Origin: Carallia brachiata
Lineage: Eukaryota; Streptophyta; Magnoliopsida; Malpighiales; Rhizophoraceae
Direction: 5' to 3'
NCBI GenBank assembly: GCA_021464245.1
Contig: JADCRB010000162.1
Coordinates: 1,709,476 to 1,773,475, forward strand
DNA length: 64,000 nt
The translations under genes were made by a program, and so were the position numbers. Positions 21,573 through 35,588 of this stretch are shown here, one piece after another; position 1 is the stretch's first letter, and every line of letters begins with the position of its first letter. Below the pieces are notes generated by a model, which saw only the letters and a list, made by a program, of their open reading frames with translations, was not told where the DNA came from and ran no database searches.

Positions 21573-24081
21573 CCAAAATCAAATGAAACTTTTCTGAGAG
21601 GTGTGGTCTAACCCATTCCAACAGTTTTTGCATTTTCTCTGGACGGTTAGAGTCGAAAGGAAATCTCCCAGTGATAAGTTCATAAAGGAATAGCCCCATA
21701 AGACCAGACATCACTTTTAGATGTGAGATGCCCAGTTTGTACGTATTTAGGAGCCGCATACGCAGAGGTTGCAACAACCTGTTTGGGAATCACACAAGTC
21801 TATTAGCCTATGTCAATAAACTCATCTATCATATATTGCACAATCCGAAAGTTATCACAGACACAAAGAAAGTGAATAAATAAAAATTGAAGAAATGTGA
21901 GTGAAAAAGCCCCATTCATCAAAAGGGGAGTGCCTGTTAAGAAGCATTCATGTCGAAGAGACTTATAGGTGCCATAGGTTCCAATAAAAATCCTCATCAA
22001 TCCACTGCTAATGTCTTGCACCACACAAGCAAAACAGCAAGGATCATTTTAAACTAGAAACATACCGCAGTTGAAACATGAGTTAACCCATTAGAAGGCC
22101 CTAACCTGGCCAACCCAAAGTCAGATAATTTGGCGTTCCATTGACCATCAAGAAGGATATTGGAGGACTTGAAATCTCTGAAGATAATCTGCATGAACGA
22201 AACAACTCCCAGGCCAGTTATATAGATAGTTTCCACATAAAATCAAACAAAAAATGTAATCACAAATAACAGTAATTTAGGAATTCTCGAAGTTAGAAAT
22301 TCGAGAATTAAGGAAAAAGAGTATGCACCGTGAAGAGAGAACGGGGGATTATGTCTGCTGTCCAATCTCTCTTATTCCTTCTCTTGTTTACTTGTTTAAC
22401 CAACCTCCCGAACTCGACTACCATAATAATGAATTTTCACTGGAACTGAAATCAATTTGATTATTCCATATGGCACGACAAGTTTCGCTCAATTCCCAAT
22501 CCATCTCTCCTTGTATCACATGATATGCTCAAAGCCCAAAAAAGTAAAGATACCTGAAAATCCATCCCTTCATGGAGATATGCCGAGCCCCGTACACAGG
22601 CCTGAGCAATTTTTGTTCTCATGCCCCGAGGAAGAGTTGTCTCTGACCTAAAAGACAAGTGATCTAGCACACTTCCATTGGGCATATATTCATATACCGG
22701 CAGGCGCTGAATTCCCCTGTCATCGTCCTCAGCACAGTAGCCCACCAATTTCACGAGATTTGGATGCTCAACAGCTCCTAAAACAGTCACTTCTGTTAGA
22801 AATTAATATTTATTTTAAAAAATTTAATTCTTATTAAATAAAAATTAGTGGTTATATAATTGTTCTACTAACCATTTTATTACTGTTGTAAAAACCCTTA
22901 TAACTATTTAAGTTACAAATCGATACTAACTGTTACAATCATAATTCTTCTTAAAGAGATATTATTCTTATTTATGAGTAATTAAACCAATCATATTATA
23001 GAAGGGACATTGTATCATCTTTTAGAGTAGAAGACAACGAGAGGTTTTCTAAATCATCACCTATATCTTATATCTTCCTTGTGAAAGGCTTATGATGTTG
23101 GGCTAATTAAAGATAGAGGTTTTTCTATAATTTTACTATTTAAAGTACATATCAGTGTAAAAATATGTCGTATCTTGATAGGATAACTGTTGTGATTTAC
23201 TGTATTAAAATTTTTTGTCTGTAAAAGTGGAAACTATCTTTAAGTACAATACATTTGCACACTTAAAACACTATATTTTTTTTCTTTAATTTTATTTATT
23301 TATTTAATAATAATATTTATGTACTTCGTTGATGGTTCAATATTTCTAACTTTTTTAATTTATTTATCTGAGTTTTATATTTATGTCTATTGATAATTTT
23401 CCTACAACTTCTGCCAACCATTCCTTGTACCCCTGAAGAACAAGATGAAAGAAAACTGAATGTTAATATGCACTTAAAAATAATCCAGAGAAAGACCACG
23501 AAAATGGGATTAAAAAAAAAAAAAGTCATTAAAAGAGGTTTTCGCAACCATGCCAATCTAAGCTTCACCAATAAGAAGTGACAGCTTAATACATCCTCAC
23601 CAGAGATATAACTCATGCAAGAAAGTTTATTCATGATGCATTTATACGGTACAGAGAAAACAGGGAAAAAAAAAGGGTTTGCCTTTAGTGCTCTTCTACT
23701 CAATCGTTTGACAGCAATAACCATCTTCTAGTTTGTGCCTTCCAAGCTCCGGACAACTCCTGTATATACACAACCAAATCCCCCCTCTCCAATCATGAGG
23801 GAGGGGCTAAAATTCTTTGTAGCCATCTCCAACTCTAGGAATGTAAACTCTATTAGATTACTTTGTCTCTGAGAGGATACATCAAAGGAGTTCTTTGGGG
23901 TCGATTCAGGGCTGTAACGGGAGACATTCTGAGAATTGAGCTCAGACCCTGATCGCCTAAAGTTATGATCAGCTGACATTGACATTGAAATTGACGTAGA
24001 GGAGGAGGACCGTGCAGAAATTGATTTGGTGGTTCTTGGTCCTGCTTTCTTATTTCCAGCAGAAAAGCAAAAGCACTTCAT
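21573..24081 (-). pseudogene. PCRK1/2-like RLCK-VII kinase pseudogene
   Basis: The N-terminus MKCFCF, the Ser-rich linker with SGSELNSQNVSRYS and the kinase start IGEGGFGCVYTG match PTI-compromised RLCK proteins, which act below pattern receptors. Exon 1 runs from 24081 and meets an in-frame TAG at 23728-23730, just before the ATP-binding lysine (IAVKRL). The end of that exon would need a GC donor. Exon 2 (about 22790-22554) has VEHPNLVKLVGYCAEDD and VYEYMPNGSV, but the conserved SW is replaced (LPRGM). Exon 3 (22188-22066) has FRDFKSSN and [10 protein letters not shown]. Exon 4 (about 21780-21573) carries a frameshift between KSDVWSYG and YELITGRFP, and stops at HLIL where the TIR element begins, so kinase subdomains X-XI are missing. 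Confidence 0.82.
22794..23351 (-). mobile_element. Possible solo LTR inside the kinase pseudogene intron
   Basis: The segment starts TGTTAGAAAT and ends ATTTCTAAC(T). Read on the minus strand it has an LTR-like 'AAATAGTTATAAGGG' followed by a sequence ending TTTCTAACA. A matching 5-bp duplication is not evident, so this is tentative. Confidence 0.35.
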
Positions 24082-25611
24082 TGCATCTAAACAACCGATT
24101 GTCTGTTCATCCAAATATCTGTCTCCATCAAGCCAAAATCAAACATGAAATGATAGAACATTATTATGAACAGAACCAACTAATAAAGGATCATTTGCCA
24201 AGCACATTCACAAATACCCCAGTTATGAAACAGCCCAGAAGTAATCTTTCTAAGGAAATGATAAATAAAAAAAATTAACAACATATACATGATTGGTACA
24301 TAAACGATCGGAAATGATTACATATTTTGGAACTCCACTTACTTAGCAATACAATTGTCAGCTAAGATTAGTAGATCAAACAACCTAAAAACGCCTTGCT
24401 TGTGCCTAACTGCAAAAATCTTTTTTCAAAAACAAAACAAAATAAAAATTTAAAATAAGCAGCCCACCTCTTCTGACTTTTCAAATAAGGAATAAATTGA
24501 GAAGACCGAAAAAGTAAAGATAGTGAGAGATTTAAATAATTATGTTTGTCTCTTTATTTTAAGGAGACAGATTTATCTCTCATTCGATTATTGTTACTTT
24601 CTGCGTTTCTTTAATCGGACTCTTCAAACAAAAAGACAGATTGAGTAAGTAAACAGCCCTTTGGCCCTTTCCGGTTGTCTTGAAAAAAAAAAAAAAATAC
24701 AGAGCAAGACATTTCTCCTTTTCTCAATCAAAGAATGAAAGGGTTTTGAAGAAGATGGGACGTGTGGAAAGGGTTTTCTTTATTTTAACTGTATGTGGAA
24801 GTAGAAGGGAAACCCAGTGAGAGAGACGAACTGAGGGGTATCGCCGAGCGGAGTTGGTTCTTTCTTGAAAAGATGGGATTCTTGACACCAAAGTCATGGA
24901 GAATCAGTCTTCTACAAGATATGCTTAGAATTTGACGTCTTCGCGCGAGTTACAAGTATTTAATAAAAAATATTAACATAAATTTAACTAAATATAATAT
25001 AAGATAGTATTTAAGAAATTAATTGTAATTTAAAAATTATGAATTATAATTATTAAGTGTTCAATTTTTTTTTTCATATTTATGCCATATTTATATCATA
25101 TTAAGGTATAATTAGCAAAATAATCAGAAAGAGTGTTTATATTTGTAATCATCAATAACTCTCAATAATACTTAAAAAAATCATAAATTACAACTATTAA
25201 AACTTAATTGTAACCTTAAAACGTTAAAAGATTTATATCCTATTTATGTCATATCTATATTATAGCACATTATAATTTAAAATACTCTAAGAAATATAAA
25301 GAATTAAAAAGACGTGTTAGTTACAAATGTTAAAAGTTTTCTCGCTAATATACTAATTAAATAGACGATGAAAAAAGTATAATTTTGTAAAGTCTAAAAT
25401 ATGAGACTAAGTTACATTGATATGAGGTTGCAACAATTATTGTTATTATTATTAAATTAACAATAATAACAGTTATTTTGAATTTCAATAAATTTTTTGT
25501 TTTGTTTTTAGTAAATAATGTAAATTAATGATCAATAATGATTGATTGGTTTGATAAATAAAATATTTATTTACCAATAACGTAAATTATTTTCAAAATC
25601 TATATTAATAA
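24082..25611. other. 5' flank of the kinase pseudogene and AT-rich spacer
   Basis: 24082-24900 is the upstream region of the kinase relic. 24950-25611 is very AT-rich. No gene recognised. TNL duplication B begins at about 25612. Confidence 0.55.
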
Positions 25612-26076
25612 GGTTTCCGCACTCGATTTTTGTTTAGGAACGGAGCAGCAAAGTGCAGAGTTGTCACTCTAAATTCCAGTATTAGGTGAAGAAAGACAAG
25701 AGTATAGCAAAGGAATTTCTTCAAGAATCTTACACCAGCTAGCTATTTGTTCGGAAACCAAATATAAAAAAAAAAAAATTCTGAGTTCCAGATTTAACGG
25801 GAAAAACGAAAGAACTAGCGAAAAGCTCCCCTGCTTAGCAAAAGTCTCGTGTTTTTCATTTTGTCCTGTGTCGAGAGTCCTTTGCACCAAAATCTTCTGC
25901 CACTCTCCATCTATACCCTTACCCCAGTTGACGGTCCATCCGAGGGCAGAGGCCTCGGAGAAAGGCTTCCTTCTTTTATTGCTGGGTCATTTGCCTCATA
26001 TTGCAGGGTCATTTTTTCTTTTTCCATTTTCTTCGACCACAAAAGACAATAGGAAACAGAGGTTCGCTACTATTAG

Positions 26077-29000
26077 TCACCAATCACCAATGTATAGTAG
26101 CTTAACCCCACAGTTTGAGATCGCGCGTGGATCGTACACCAGGCGTGGATTGTTCGGGCATTTTAGATAGAAGCGAAATGTGGCCCTATTGTAATAATAC
26201 TCTCCCTCGAAAATGCTAACAATTGCCTGATGCAAACTGCTACTATACCACAGCAGGACGTGTGCCCCGCCCGGGTCCATTAGGTCAACACGTACCTTTA
26301 GATTTCTTGCAGCATCGTTGGATTCGAAATGGCATTCGCAAAGTAAAGGCATGAACGACGACCCCTGCATGGCTTGATCACCAACAACGCAAATAACAAA
26401 ACCTAACAATTTTTCACAGTCGCGCCAATTTCGAGGCAGTTCGACAGTAATCAAAGATCCTGTGCTTTGATGATTGATCCAATCTGGAATTTCGTTTCCA
26501 GGATAGACAAAACAAACTTCATCTTTTCTAGCAACACCCTGCAACATAGCATAAGAAATTATCTTTTAGTTTGAGTGACAGGTTCGATATAATATCTATA
26601 GAATAAGAGAGCGATATGGGGAATTGCCCGTACCTTGGGGAGTTGATAAAAGGCTTCTCTAGCAAAAAGCCGTATTATCTGCTGTGCATGAATCAAAACT
26701 TTTCTGCGTGCATTCTCATTGAATTGATGGCAATCAACAAATTTAAAATTCACCCTGAAATCTACCAATTTTCCCGAGGTTTCCATAAGTGCAAATCTGG
26801 ACTCTGTTATCGTCCCTAGCGATGTGCAAAAATTTGCATTCAAATCGGTTAAATGCGGGGGAAGCTCTGGCAGTGATCCAAGCCTACTGCAGTCACAAAG
26901 GACAAGACTTTCAAGACATGAGAGATGCTTGATGCTGTCAGGTATGTATTCAAAATCACTGTGGTTTAGGTTCAATTTCCGTAGTGATGACAATCGACCA
27001 AGATTAATTCCCAGGATATTCCCAGGTCCACTCCAACCGACCAGATGCAGTATCTGAAGTCGAGAGAGACGCTCAATCAAATTATAGGGCACAATCATAC
27101 CACGACAGGGTAAATATAGCTCTTCCACACTCGCTGAGAGTTCAGGAAACTTCTGGAGATCGGAGCATTCTGATAGGATAAGTTTTCGAAGAGATCTCAA
27201 CCTAGAACAAGAGGGTACTTCTTTTATGCTTGTATTACTCAGATCTAACTCTTCTATGTTCTCAGATACTTCTGATAACTTCTCAATTGCTGGGCAACCA
27301 CGAAGGATAAGTTTTGTAAGAGATCGTAGGCCCTTGGTGCTTGGAATGTTGTTAATTCGTGGACACCATGCCACATCCAATTTCTTGAGGTTTTTGAGAT
27401 ACTTAATAGATGAAGAAATCTTCAGCAACGTTAGACAATATCTAAAGTCTATGATCTCAAGGTTCGGGGCTCCTGAGAGGTCGGGCATTTCAATCAGGTG
27501 ACAACAGTACTGCATCCTCATCACTCTCAAACACGAAAGATTCTATAAACAAATAAAGCAACGACAATGATAACTTTAGAATATATGTCCATATAAATAT
27601 TACTGTGCCCAAAAAAAATTAAACACATGCATATGCAAAAGCAGGTAAAATATTAGGAAAGAAAAAATTTATGTAACTGTTAAGAAGTGCCCAAGAACCA
27701 TATAACAGTATTGACATGGAATGGATTTGAACCATTGAAATATTTTTGTCTTTGTTTTGTTTTTCAAAAAAAAAAATTGTGTTTGGTCCAAGATAATTTT
27801 GAGAGAAACTGATAATTACTATTGGACACTGTAAAATTTATTGTGCGACCATCCCATTACTTACCATTTTTTTAACCCAAAAAAAATTTAATGGATAGTG
27901 TGCCGAGCACTTTTTATTCAAGGTGTGGTCGAATCCTCAAATTATCACATGAGAAAAAAGTTATTTTCGTAGGACATAAAAATGTTAAAATTACTTTTAT
28001 AGGCCTCTCACGGTGATTGTGCCTCCGTGCCTTAGTCCTCTTTTGGTTTTTAGGTTCCTTTTGGGGCCAAGAATTAAACACAAAATAGCAGTAAGAGTTT
28101 GATAGCTCCACCACTGGGCAACATGACCAGCGGCAGAATATCAACTGCATGAAAAATCAATTATCAAGCCAATCTCTCTGCACCAAATAATAGACAGAAC
28201 ATAGGAATAGCAAAATAGGCATTTAGTGTGCTTCTCATATGATTAGTTTTCAATTATCGCAATAATTTCATCCATCCAAAAATTTCAATATTTTAGTTAG
28301 AGGCTTTTGAGGCAGTAAATTTTACCCTTCTAGATCATTCACTAGTGTATCTTTGCAATATAAAGAACAAAGAAGAGAAATCAACTTTTACCCGTTTTCC
28401 AGTCCAAAGTCGTTTGATTCTGCCATGAGACATGTCAAGTTCCACCAAGTTCTCAAAATAAACATTTGACGGCAAGCCTTTCAAAGGATAGTAATGCCAC
28501 ATCAGATACCTTAGCTCTCGTGGAAGAGATTCGAGTCCTCCTAAGCAGTCCAGGCCATCATTAATTAGTTTATAAGTGGGAAACGACTTATAAATCTTCA
28601 GCAATTTAACTTGATCCATCTTTGAAAATACAGTTGGATCCACGCAAACACTCTTATTCAAATTGGACATGTCAAACGAAATGGCTTCAACTGCTTTAGT
28701 CCCCTAAAACCATGGCAAATAATCAAATTAGCATAATATATGAAGATAATTATAAAACATTGCCATCTCTACTAAGCAGGAAAAAGAATTAAAAAAAAGG
28801 AAGGCTAGTCATTTTGACTTACTGTGTTTTTTTCAAATACATTGCATATATCCTCAAGATTCCACATCCTACTACGTTTTCCAGGTTCTTTGATTGATTC
28901 TTGCCTAATAATTTCTCGACCCATTTCTTGTAATAAATCATGCATTTCTACTTTGTCATTTGAGATCACAATCAAAGCCTTATCAGTGAGCTTACTTAAG

Positions 29001-31773
29001 CCGATCTTGGTAAAAAAACCACAAGAATCAAGTATTCTCTCAACATGTTTTTTTCGCTTTCCTCTCAAGAAGCAAGCAATATGAAGAAATATTTCTTTCG
29101 TGCTAGTATCCAGTCCATTATAACTTATTTTCAACACCTCGTGGACTTCCATGTTAGGAGCTTTCTGAAGTTCATTCAATGCACTTTCCCATTCCTGCTT
29201 GCTCCTATCATGTAGAAACAATCCAAGAACTTTAAGTGCCAAAGGAAGGCCTTTAGCATACCATAACACTCTATTGGATAATTCCAGATGCTCTCCTAAG
29301 GGATAGCTTTGCTTAAAGGCAAACAAACTAAAAAGCTGAAGAGCTTCATGGCCAACTAGTTGTTGAACTTCATATGTGCTGTCAACTCCATTTTTAAGCA
29401 CTTGTCTCTCTCTACTTGTAATAATCACTTTGCTTCCCTCACCAAGGCATTTATGCTTTTCCACTAAATATTCGATTTGTTCAAACTTATCTACATCATC
29501 AAGAACAACGAGAACCTTTTTGTGCTGAAGCTGGTCCATTAGAAAAGTTGAACTTGAGCTAGACACGCGTAAACTCTTACTGGGTCTATTCAGCAGACTA
29601 GCAAGAAGCTCATCTTTAAGATTGGGTAATCCAAATTTTTCTGAGGCTTCTCTGACATTTGCAAGAAAGCAGCTGCCTTGAAAGTGACGGGAGCATTTGT
29701 CAAATACAGCTCTGGCAAGAGTTGTCTTGCCTATTCCACCCATCCCCCATATTCCGATAATGCGTACATCATTTACTTTCTCACTGAATAGCAATGATTC
29801 AATTTCTTTAACTCTCGAGTTCATACCAACTAAACCTTTCAAATCATTTGAGAAGTACACCTGCCCTAGTTTTTCCAAGATGTCTGCAACAATTTTCTTA
29901 ACAAGAGCAGACTCGTTCCTAATAGTAAACATGAAGAACAAACATTAGTAAGTTTGATTTATGCTAATAGAAACATACCAGAGGTATAATCATACTTACT
30001 CTTAATCCATTTCCGAAACCATACATGCAAAAGACGAGGGTAACTCAAGAGACAAACCATTTAAGTTAAATTTTATTTTTATGAAATTTCAGGGGCAAAA
30101 AAGAATCCACCAAAATTCACATGCAGCATACTTGGTTTAATAACTATATTAATTATTGAAGAAAATCTCGGTGGCCACAAAGTGGTGGCCAGTTTATGTT
30201 ACATAGAATACATTTTTATCCTACATTGATATTTTGCATATAGTATAAAATATTTTATATGTAGTATAAAACTCTTTGTGGCTACCGCTTTTGTAGCCGT
30301 CTACTCGGGTCGGGATAAGCATTTTTTTAGTCCTAAACTTTTAAGTTTTTTTACGTTTGAGTCCTAAACCTTTTTGATATTTCATTTGAGTCCTAAACCT
30401 TTTGATTTTCTACCAAATCAGTCCCTCTGTTTAACAAAAGTGATCAATCTATTAAAAAATAATTTTAACTTTACAAAAGATTATTTAAAAAAGATTAAAT
30501 ATATGAATTGAATGTCTTTTCTATAAAAAAATATGCATGTTACCTATTTAATTCGTATATTTGTTAATTTAAAAAATATTTAATATGCATATTTTGTTGA
30601 TGAAAAAAATATTTAACTCATGTGTTTAAGTTTTTCTAAATGATTTTTATTAAATTAAACTCACTTATTAATAGATTGACTACTTTTCGTAACTTAAAGT
30701 ACTGATATAGTAAAAAATTAAAAGATTTAGGACTCAAATGAAATGTTAAAAAAAGTTTAGGACTCAAATGTAAAAAAATTTAAAAGTTTAAGACTTAAAA
30801 AATGCTTATCCCTACTCGGGTCCATTTAAATATCCATCTTGCCTTGCCAGTAAATACATTGTGTGGACATAATTAGTTTCATTGTCTTTCACCGTATCCT
30901 TTTTTCTACTAGGCGAGGATTGGAGATCTTATATATTGTACTCTGATTGTTGGTTCTATCTTAAAATTTACAAAGAGTTATTCCAACCAAGACATTAATT
31001 CTGTAATTGAATAACCAAAATTAATTGAATATCAATTGAATTAAAATCTCAATAGAAAAAAAGAAAAAGAATTAAAATTGTATAAAAAATGTTAGATAAC
31101 AAACGAGCTACAAAGGAAAAATGAGTCACCTGATTTCCCTTGAAGCATAATCCCAACCTGATATGGAGGCAGCATTCTTCAAGGTAATCCTCCACTTATC
31201 TACAGTCTCCCTGTCATTAGACTGTTGGTGTTGATCAAATGCCTCTAAAAAACTCGCAGTTTGGTTTTCTACATCTTCTGGGTTTACATGGTAGAACACG
31301 ATCAATACCTGTTTGAATCCAATCAAAAGAAGGCAATAAAAACCCAAAAAAAAAACCATTATTAATGGGTTGTTAACCAAGGCATGAACTTAATTTCTTG
31401 GAGACGTAACGTAAGGTTACAAATCAAACCCAAGATCATTAAATTGATATTATACCTTTAATCCAGAGGTTTGCTTGCATTCCATAATCTTGACAAGCTC
31501 ATCCAAGCACCATGGTGAAGAGGCATAGTTTGCAGAGAAAACAACAACTGCAATATTTGAGTCTTGAATTGCGTCCAAGATTGTGGAGATGTCTGCCCCC
31601 TTTTCAAGCTCAACACTGTCCAAGTAAGTACAGATTCCTCGTTGGTCCAAAGCATCGTACAGAAAGCTGACAAAGCCATCACGCGTGTCCTTTCCTCTGA
31701 AATTAAGGAACACCCCATACTTACACCTCCGGGGACGAACATCTACAGATGCAGAAGAAGAAGTAGAAGCCAT
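26077..31773 (-). CDS. TIR-NBS-LRR (TNL) immune receptor, copy B, apparently intact
   Basis: Six exons join in frame: 31773-31456, 31308-31130, 29918-28823, 28703-28392, 27542-26634, 26538-26077, giving 1,091 residues. All introns are GT-AG. Residues 18-165 form the TIR domain (YGVFLNFRGKDTR; SPWCLDELV with Glu92 where TIR NADases have the catalytic Glu). NB-ARC has the P-loop GMGGIGKTT (224-232), VLVVLDDVD, GSKVIITSRERQVL, GLPLALKVLG, FLHIACFLRG and MHD (491-493). Exon 4 (532-635) has LPRELRYLMWHYYPLKGLPS and begins the LRRs. Exon 5 (636-938) holds the rest. Exon 6 (939-1091) is a post-LRR C-JID-like domain (YPGNEIPDWINHQSTGS). By family knowledge such proteins oligomerise on effector recognition, and the TIR domains make nucleotide signals for EDS1. 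The recognised pathogen is unknown. Confidence 0.9.
27543..28391 (-). other. Intron 4 of TNL B
   Basis: It is non-coding. It is shorter than the equivalent intron in A because A gained the hAT element and the palindromic MITE. Confidence 0.7.
30312..30812. mobile_element. Mutator-type MITE in TNL B intron 2
   Basis: A 501-bp foldback with long inverted repeats (over 110 bp) starting GGGATAAGCATTTTTT at both ends and containing three 'gagtccTAAAC' type blocks per arm. A perfect 10-bp duplication, tactcgggtc, flanks it (30302-30311, 30813-30822). TNL A has one copy of 'actcgggtc' at the same place and no insert. A diverged relative lies at 50400-50894. Confidence 0.88.
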
Positions 31774-33462
31774 GATATCAGCTACGACGGTTACTCCAGG
31801 GATGTCTCTTTTTAATCTGTCTCCGTTCTCTAGGCAGCCGTGCTTGCAATTGTGAGAGTCAAGAGGCTCTTACATACACCTATGGTAGTTGTTCTCTCTA
31901 AATAATTATAGTCCAATAGACTGAGTTGCAGGTGAACATATAAAATAATTGTTCTAATTAGTTGGGGAGAAATTTGTTTAAATTTATTAGTGTTTAGGTA
32001 ATTTTTTTTTTGAGTTAGATTAAATAAATTATACAAATAAAGATACTCTAACTTTAATTTATAAATAATATATTTATAATAAATTTTTTTCTGTGTTAAA
32101 AAAAATACAAAGGCAATCAATTTTCTTTTTGCATATAAATTTGATATTTCGGTCACTATCGCAATGTTTTAATTTACACGTTACGGGCTTTGTCATTTTT
32201 CATTTGTTGACCATTTAAGCTTTTTTTTTTTTTCTATGTCTAAAAAACATAAATAATAATGACTTTGGTTTGGGAGACTTTTGGCTTCGCGAAACTGCTA
32301 CCATATTTCCCATCCTTCCCATTCCCCAGCTTCGCCGACACCATCTTTTATATATATATTTTTTGTATTAAACTCTAGTAATTAGAAAATATATTGAATT
32401 TCAACTAATTTAACAACTGTTGTTTCTTGTTTCACACTGTAGACTCAACTGGAGCATAAAATAGAGAAGACCTAATGAGAAGAAGAGTGATAAAAAAAAA
32501 TTAAGGACACACAAACATCAAAATGGGCTATCAAACTGCTATCAATAAGACAATGTGTTTTTCTAATAAATTCAGAAACTCCCAGAAAATTTTTAGACAA
32601 TATGACTTACTGTCTTGACAAGAATATGCTTCATTATCAATTAAATTTTTAGAATCTGGCATCGTATGTAAAAAAGATATTGGAACATGCCGATCTTAAG
32701 ACCCATGGGGATTGTGTTATGAGAAACTAAAATTAGAGAAAAAGCAACAAGCAATGAAAACTCAAAGATCATATCAATACTCCTCAATCTTTTTCTTCCT
32801 AGCATAAGTACACGTGAACTGATCTTTAGACGTTAATATAACTTTTAGTGTAACTTTATGAGCCAAGAAATTCCGCAAAGAGCTTGGTTTCTGCTATGGA
32901 GAAATTATTCAGACAAAATATAAAAGTACAATTTATCATTAATTTAGTACAGTCATATTGATAAAATATGAACACAGTTTATTGCCTCATATTGATCTTA
33001 TATGAAGTATCAATGTGATTGTACCAGCCCTGGTTAAGGCTTTGACTCCCGTCCCTGTTGTCACTGTCAGTCCACTAGTGTCCGCCCCTCCTCCGTTCGG
33101 CGCTCATGTCCCTACCTCCGCGCCAACTAGCTCTCTTCCTGCTCCCGCCGTTCCAGTGCACAACCTTTCATCGTTGCTCCCAGCTGAAAGCCTTTCATCG
33201 CATTCTTCCCAGTGCAACTCCTCTAAGCGTGTCTACGCCTCCTAACGGTGCCATCTAATTTGAATGTATTGATTATTAGTTTGTATCTTATATGGGTTAA
33301 TTAATGCCCCTACTTGGAATTCTAGCTATACAATAAGAAGGAAAAGTAAAAAGATGAATAGAGTCTTATGTGGCTTTGCAATTGTGAGGCATAGAAGGGA
33401 AGTCTTGGCAATGGGGAGTGTTTTCTACTTGTTGCTTTGTTGCTGTCCAAAGAACTAAGATT
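31774..33462. other. Upstream region of TNL B, non-coding
   Basis: It matches the upstream region of A minus the LINE and MITE insertions. A SINE-like 3' end with 'gtgttaaaaa' is near 32090-32107. A GC-richer patch at 33025-33245 has a Pro/Ser/Val-rich frame that I do not recognise, and 33246-33462 holds nothing identifiable. Confidence 0.5.
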
Positions 33463-33671
33463 TGTTATATTTTATTTAACTTAACACTACTTTATTAACT
33501 GAATAACATCACACAATAATAATAAGAAGCACTCACATAAATTTAGACATCACGTCCTTATAAACTAGTAACAATTAAAATCCTAATTCTACCCAAATAC
33601 AAAAATTAGACTAAACAACACAGATTCTACTCAAACAATAACTAACAACTAAATCTGAATTAACTTCAACA
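33463..33671 (-). repeat. Left LTR of the older copia element
   Basis: 209 bp, pairs with 38495-38703. The purine tract TTAAGGGGGA (minus strand) sits at 33672-33681. Confidence 0.85.
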
Positions 33672-33698
33672 TCCCCCTTAATCCTGATTTGGTAATGC

Positions 33699-35300
33699 TC
33701 ACAACCTCAACATCTGCTTCAACTTCACAAATACATCATACTTCAACGGCTTTGTGAGAATATATGCAACTTGATCTTTAGACTTGCAATAAGCCAATGC
33801 AACCTCTCTTTTATTAACTTGATCTCTCAGAAAATTAAAACGAGTATCAATATGCTTACTCCTTTTATGCGTTACTGGATTTTTGGCCCAATTAATAGCT
33901 GAAATATTATCAACAAATATCTTCATAGGACTTTCAACTGAAATGAATCTCACTCAACAAATTCCTCAACTAACTGCTTAACAAGTACTGCAAGCTGCAG
34001 TTATATGCTCTGCTTCACAAGTCAAAAGTGCAACAATAGAATGTTTCTTTGATAACCACGAACAAGCAGTTATGTCAAAATTGAAACAATAACCAGAAGT
34101 GCTTTTTTGATCACCAAAGTCTCCACCCAATCACTATCAAAATAGCCTACAATAGCACAATTTTTAAATGAAGGATAAATTAGGTCATAATCAAAAGTCC
34201 CTTTAATATACCATATAATTCTCTTAGCAACTTGCATGGAGATTGACGCAGAGACTCTAAAAACTTACTAATCAAACCAACTCCATAAGATATATTAGGT
34301 CTTGTACATGTCAAGTACCTCAAGCTTCCAACAATTTACTTGAAATGTGTAAAATCAACAAGTGTTTTATCGTCTTCTTTAAACAATTTCGTACCAACCT
34401 CGATAGGTGTTCTCATAGGATTACAATCATGCATCCGAAACCTCTTCAAAAGCTTTGTAGCCTATCTCTTCTGATAAATAAAGATTCCAATCTCCTTGAA
34501 TCACTTTAATGCCAAAAAAATGACATTAGACCCAAACTAGTCATCTCAAACTCATTCATCATAGATTTCTTGAAATCTTCAATCATTCTTGGATTGTTAC
34601 CTGTGAAAATCAAGTCATCAACATATTAACACACCAATAAGATATCACCATATCTATTAACTTTCACATATAAGGCATGCTCAGATGGACACTTCTAAAA
34701 TTTGGTATCTTGGAAGAAAGAATAAATGCACTTATTCCATGTACTAAGTGTTTGCTTTAGCCTATATAGTATTTTTTTTTCAACTTATACACATTCTCTT
34801 CACTTCCTTCCTTTGCAAAACCTAGGGGTTGCTTCACAAAAACTTCTTCTTCAAAGGACCATTGAGAAAAATAGACTTCACATATATTTGATAAATTCTC
34901 CTATGATTCTGAGCAACCAAAGCAATAATAAGTTTAATAGTTTTTATGCAAACAGGAGAGAATACCTCATAGTAATCATAACTAAAACGTTGTTCAGATC
35001 ATTTCACTACCAATCTTGCTTTATATCTTTCCACTTCTCCATTTGACTTCCTCTTAGTTTAAAAATTCACTTCACATCAATAACTTTGTGACCTCATGAG
35101 ATATTAGTAAGCTCCCAAGGTTTATTCTTCTTAATCGCCTTAATCCCTTTATTCGTTGCATTCACCTATTTAGTGTCTTAAATTGCCTCATCAAATGATA
35201 CAGGTTCACAATCTGCAAATATTGTAAAATGCACCATATCCCCATCATCAGTAACAGTATTTTCAAGGATTACCTCATAATCTTATAATCTAATTGACTG
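33699..35300 (-). pseudogene. RT-RNase H remains of the older copia element
   Basis: 33699-33953 encodes the RNase H end (IFVDNISAINWAKNP, SKHIDTRFNFLRD, KDQVAYILTKPLK). The RT catalytic YVDDL is readable at 34611-34625, but a stop codon directly precedes it, and the RT frame is broken throughout 34000-35300. Confidence 0.75.
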
Positions 35301-35588
35301 TTGGCGATTTTTTTTTTTGTTTTTGATTCTCTTGGGGAGCTCGTGGTGTTCGATTCTGAGCAGTACTAAGACAACTTTCCTATTTACATTATTAATTGCA
35401 ACTTGAGACTCTTCTTCTCCTAAAATAGTTACAGAATGTATCTGAGAATCATTCTACTCCTCAGCATCAAAATTGCCATGCTTTATCTTTTACAAAAGTC
35501 ATATCTCCACTCAAAATCACATTTTTGTCACAGGATTGTACAACTTATATCATCCCTTTAAATAACCAAGAAGAATTGTCTTCACTCT

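Noticed and set aside
33015..33245. Pro/Ser/Val-rich 76-codon frame
   Set aside because: No start context, partner exon or recognisable family; composition alone is not enough.
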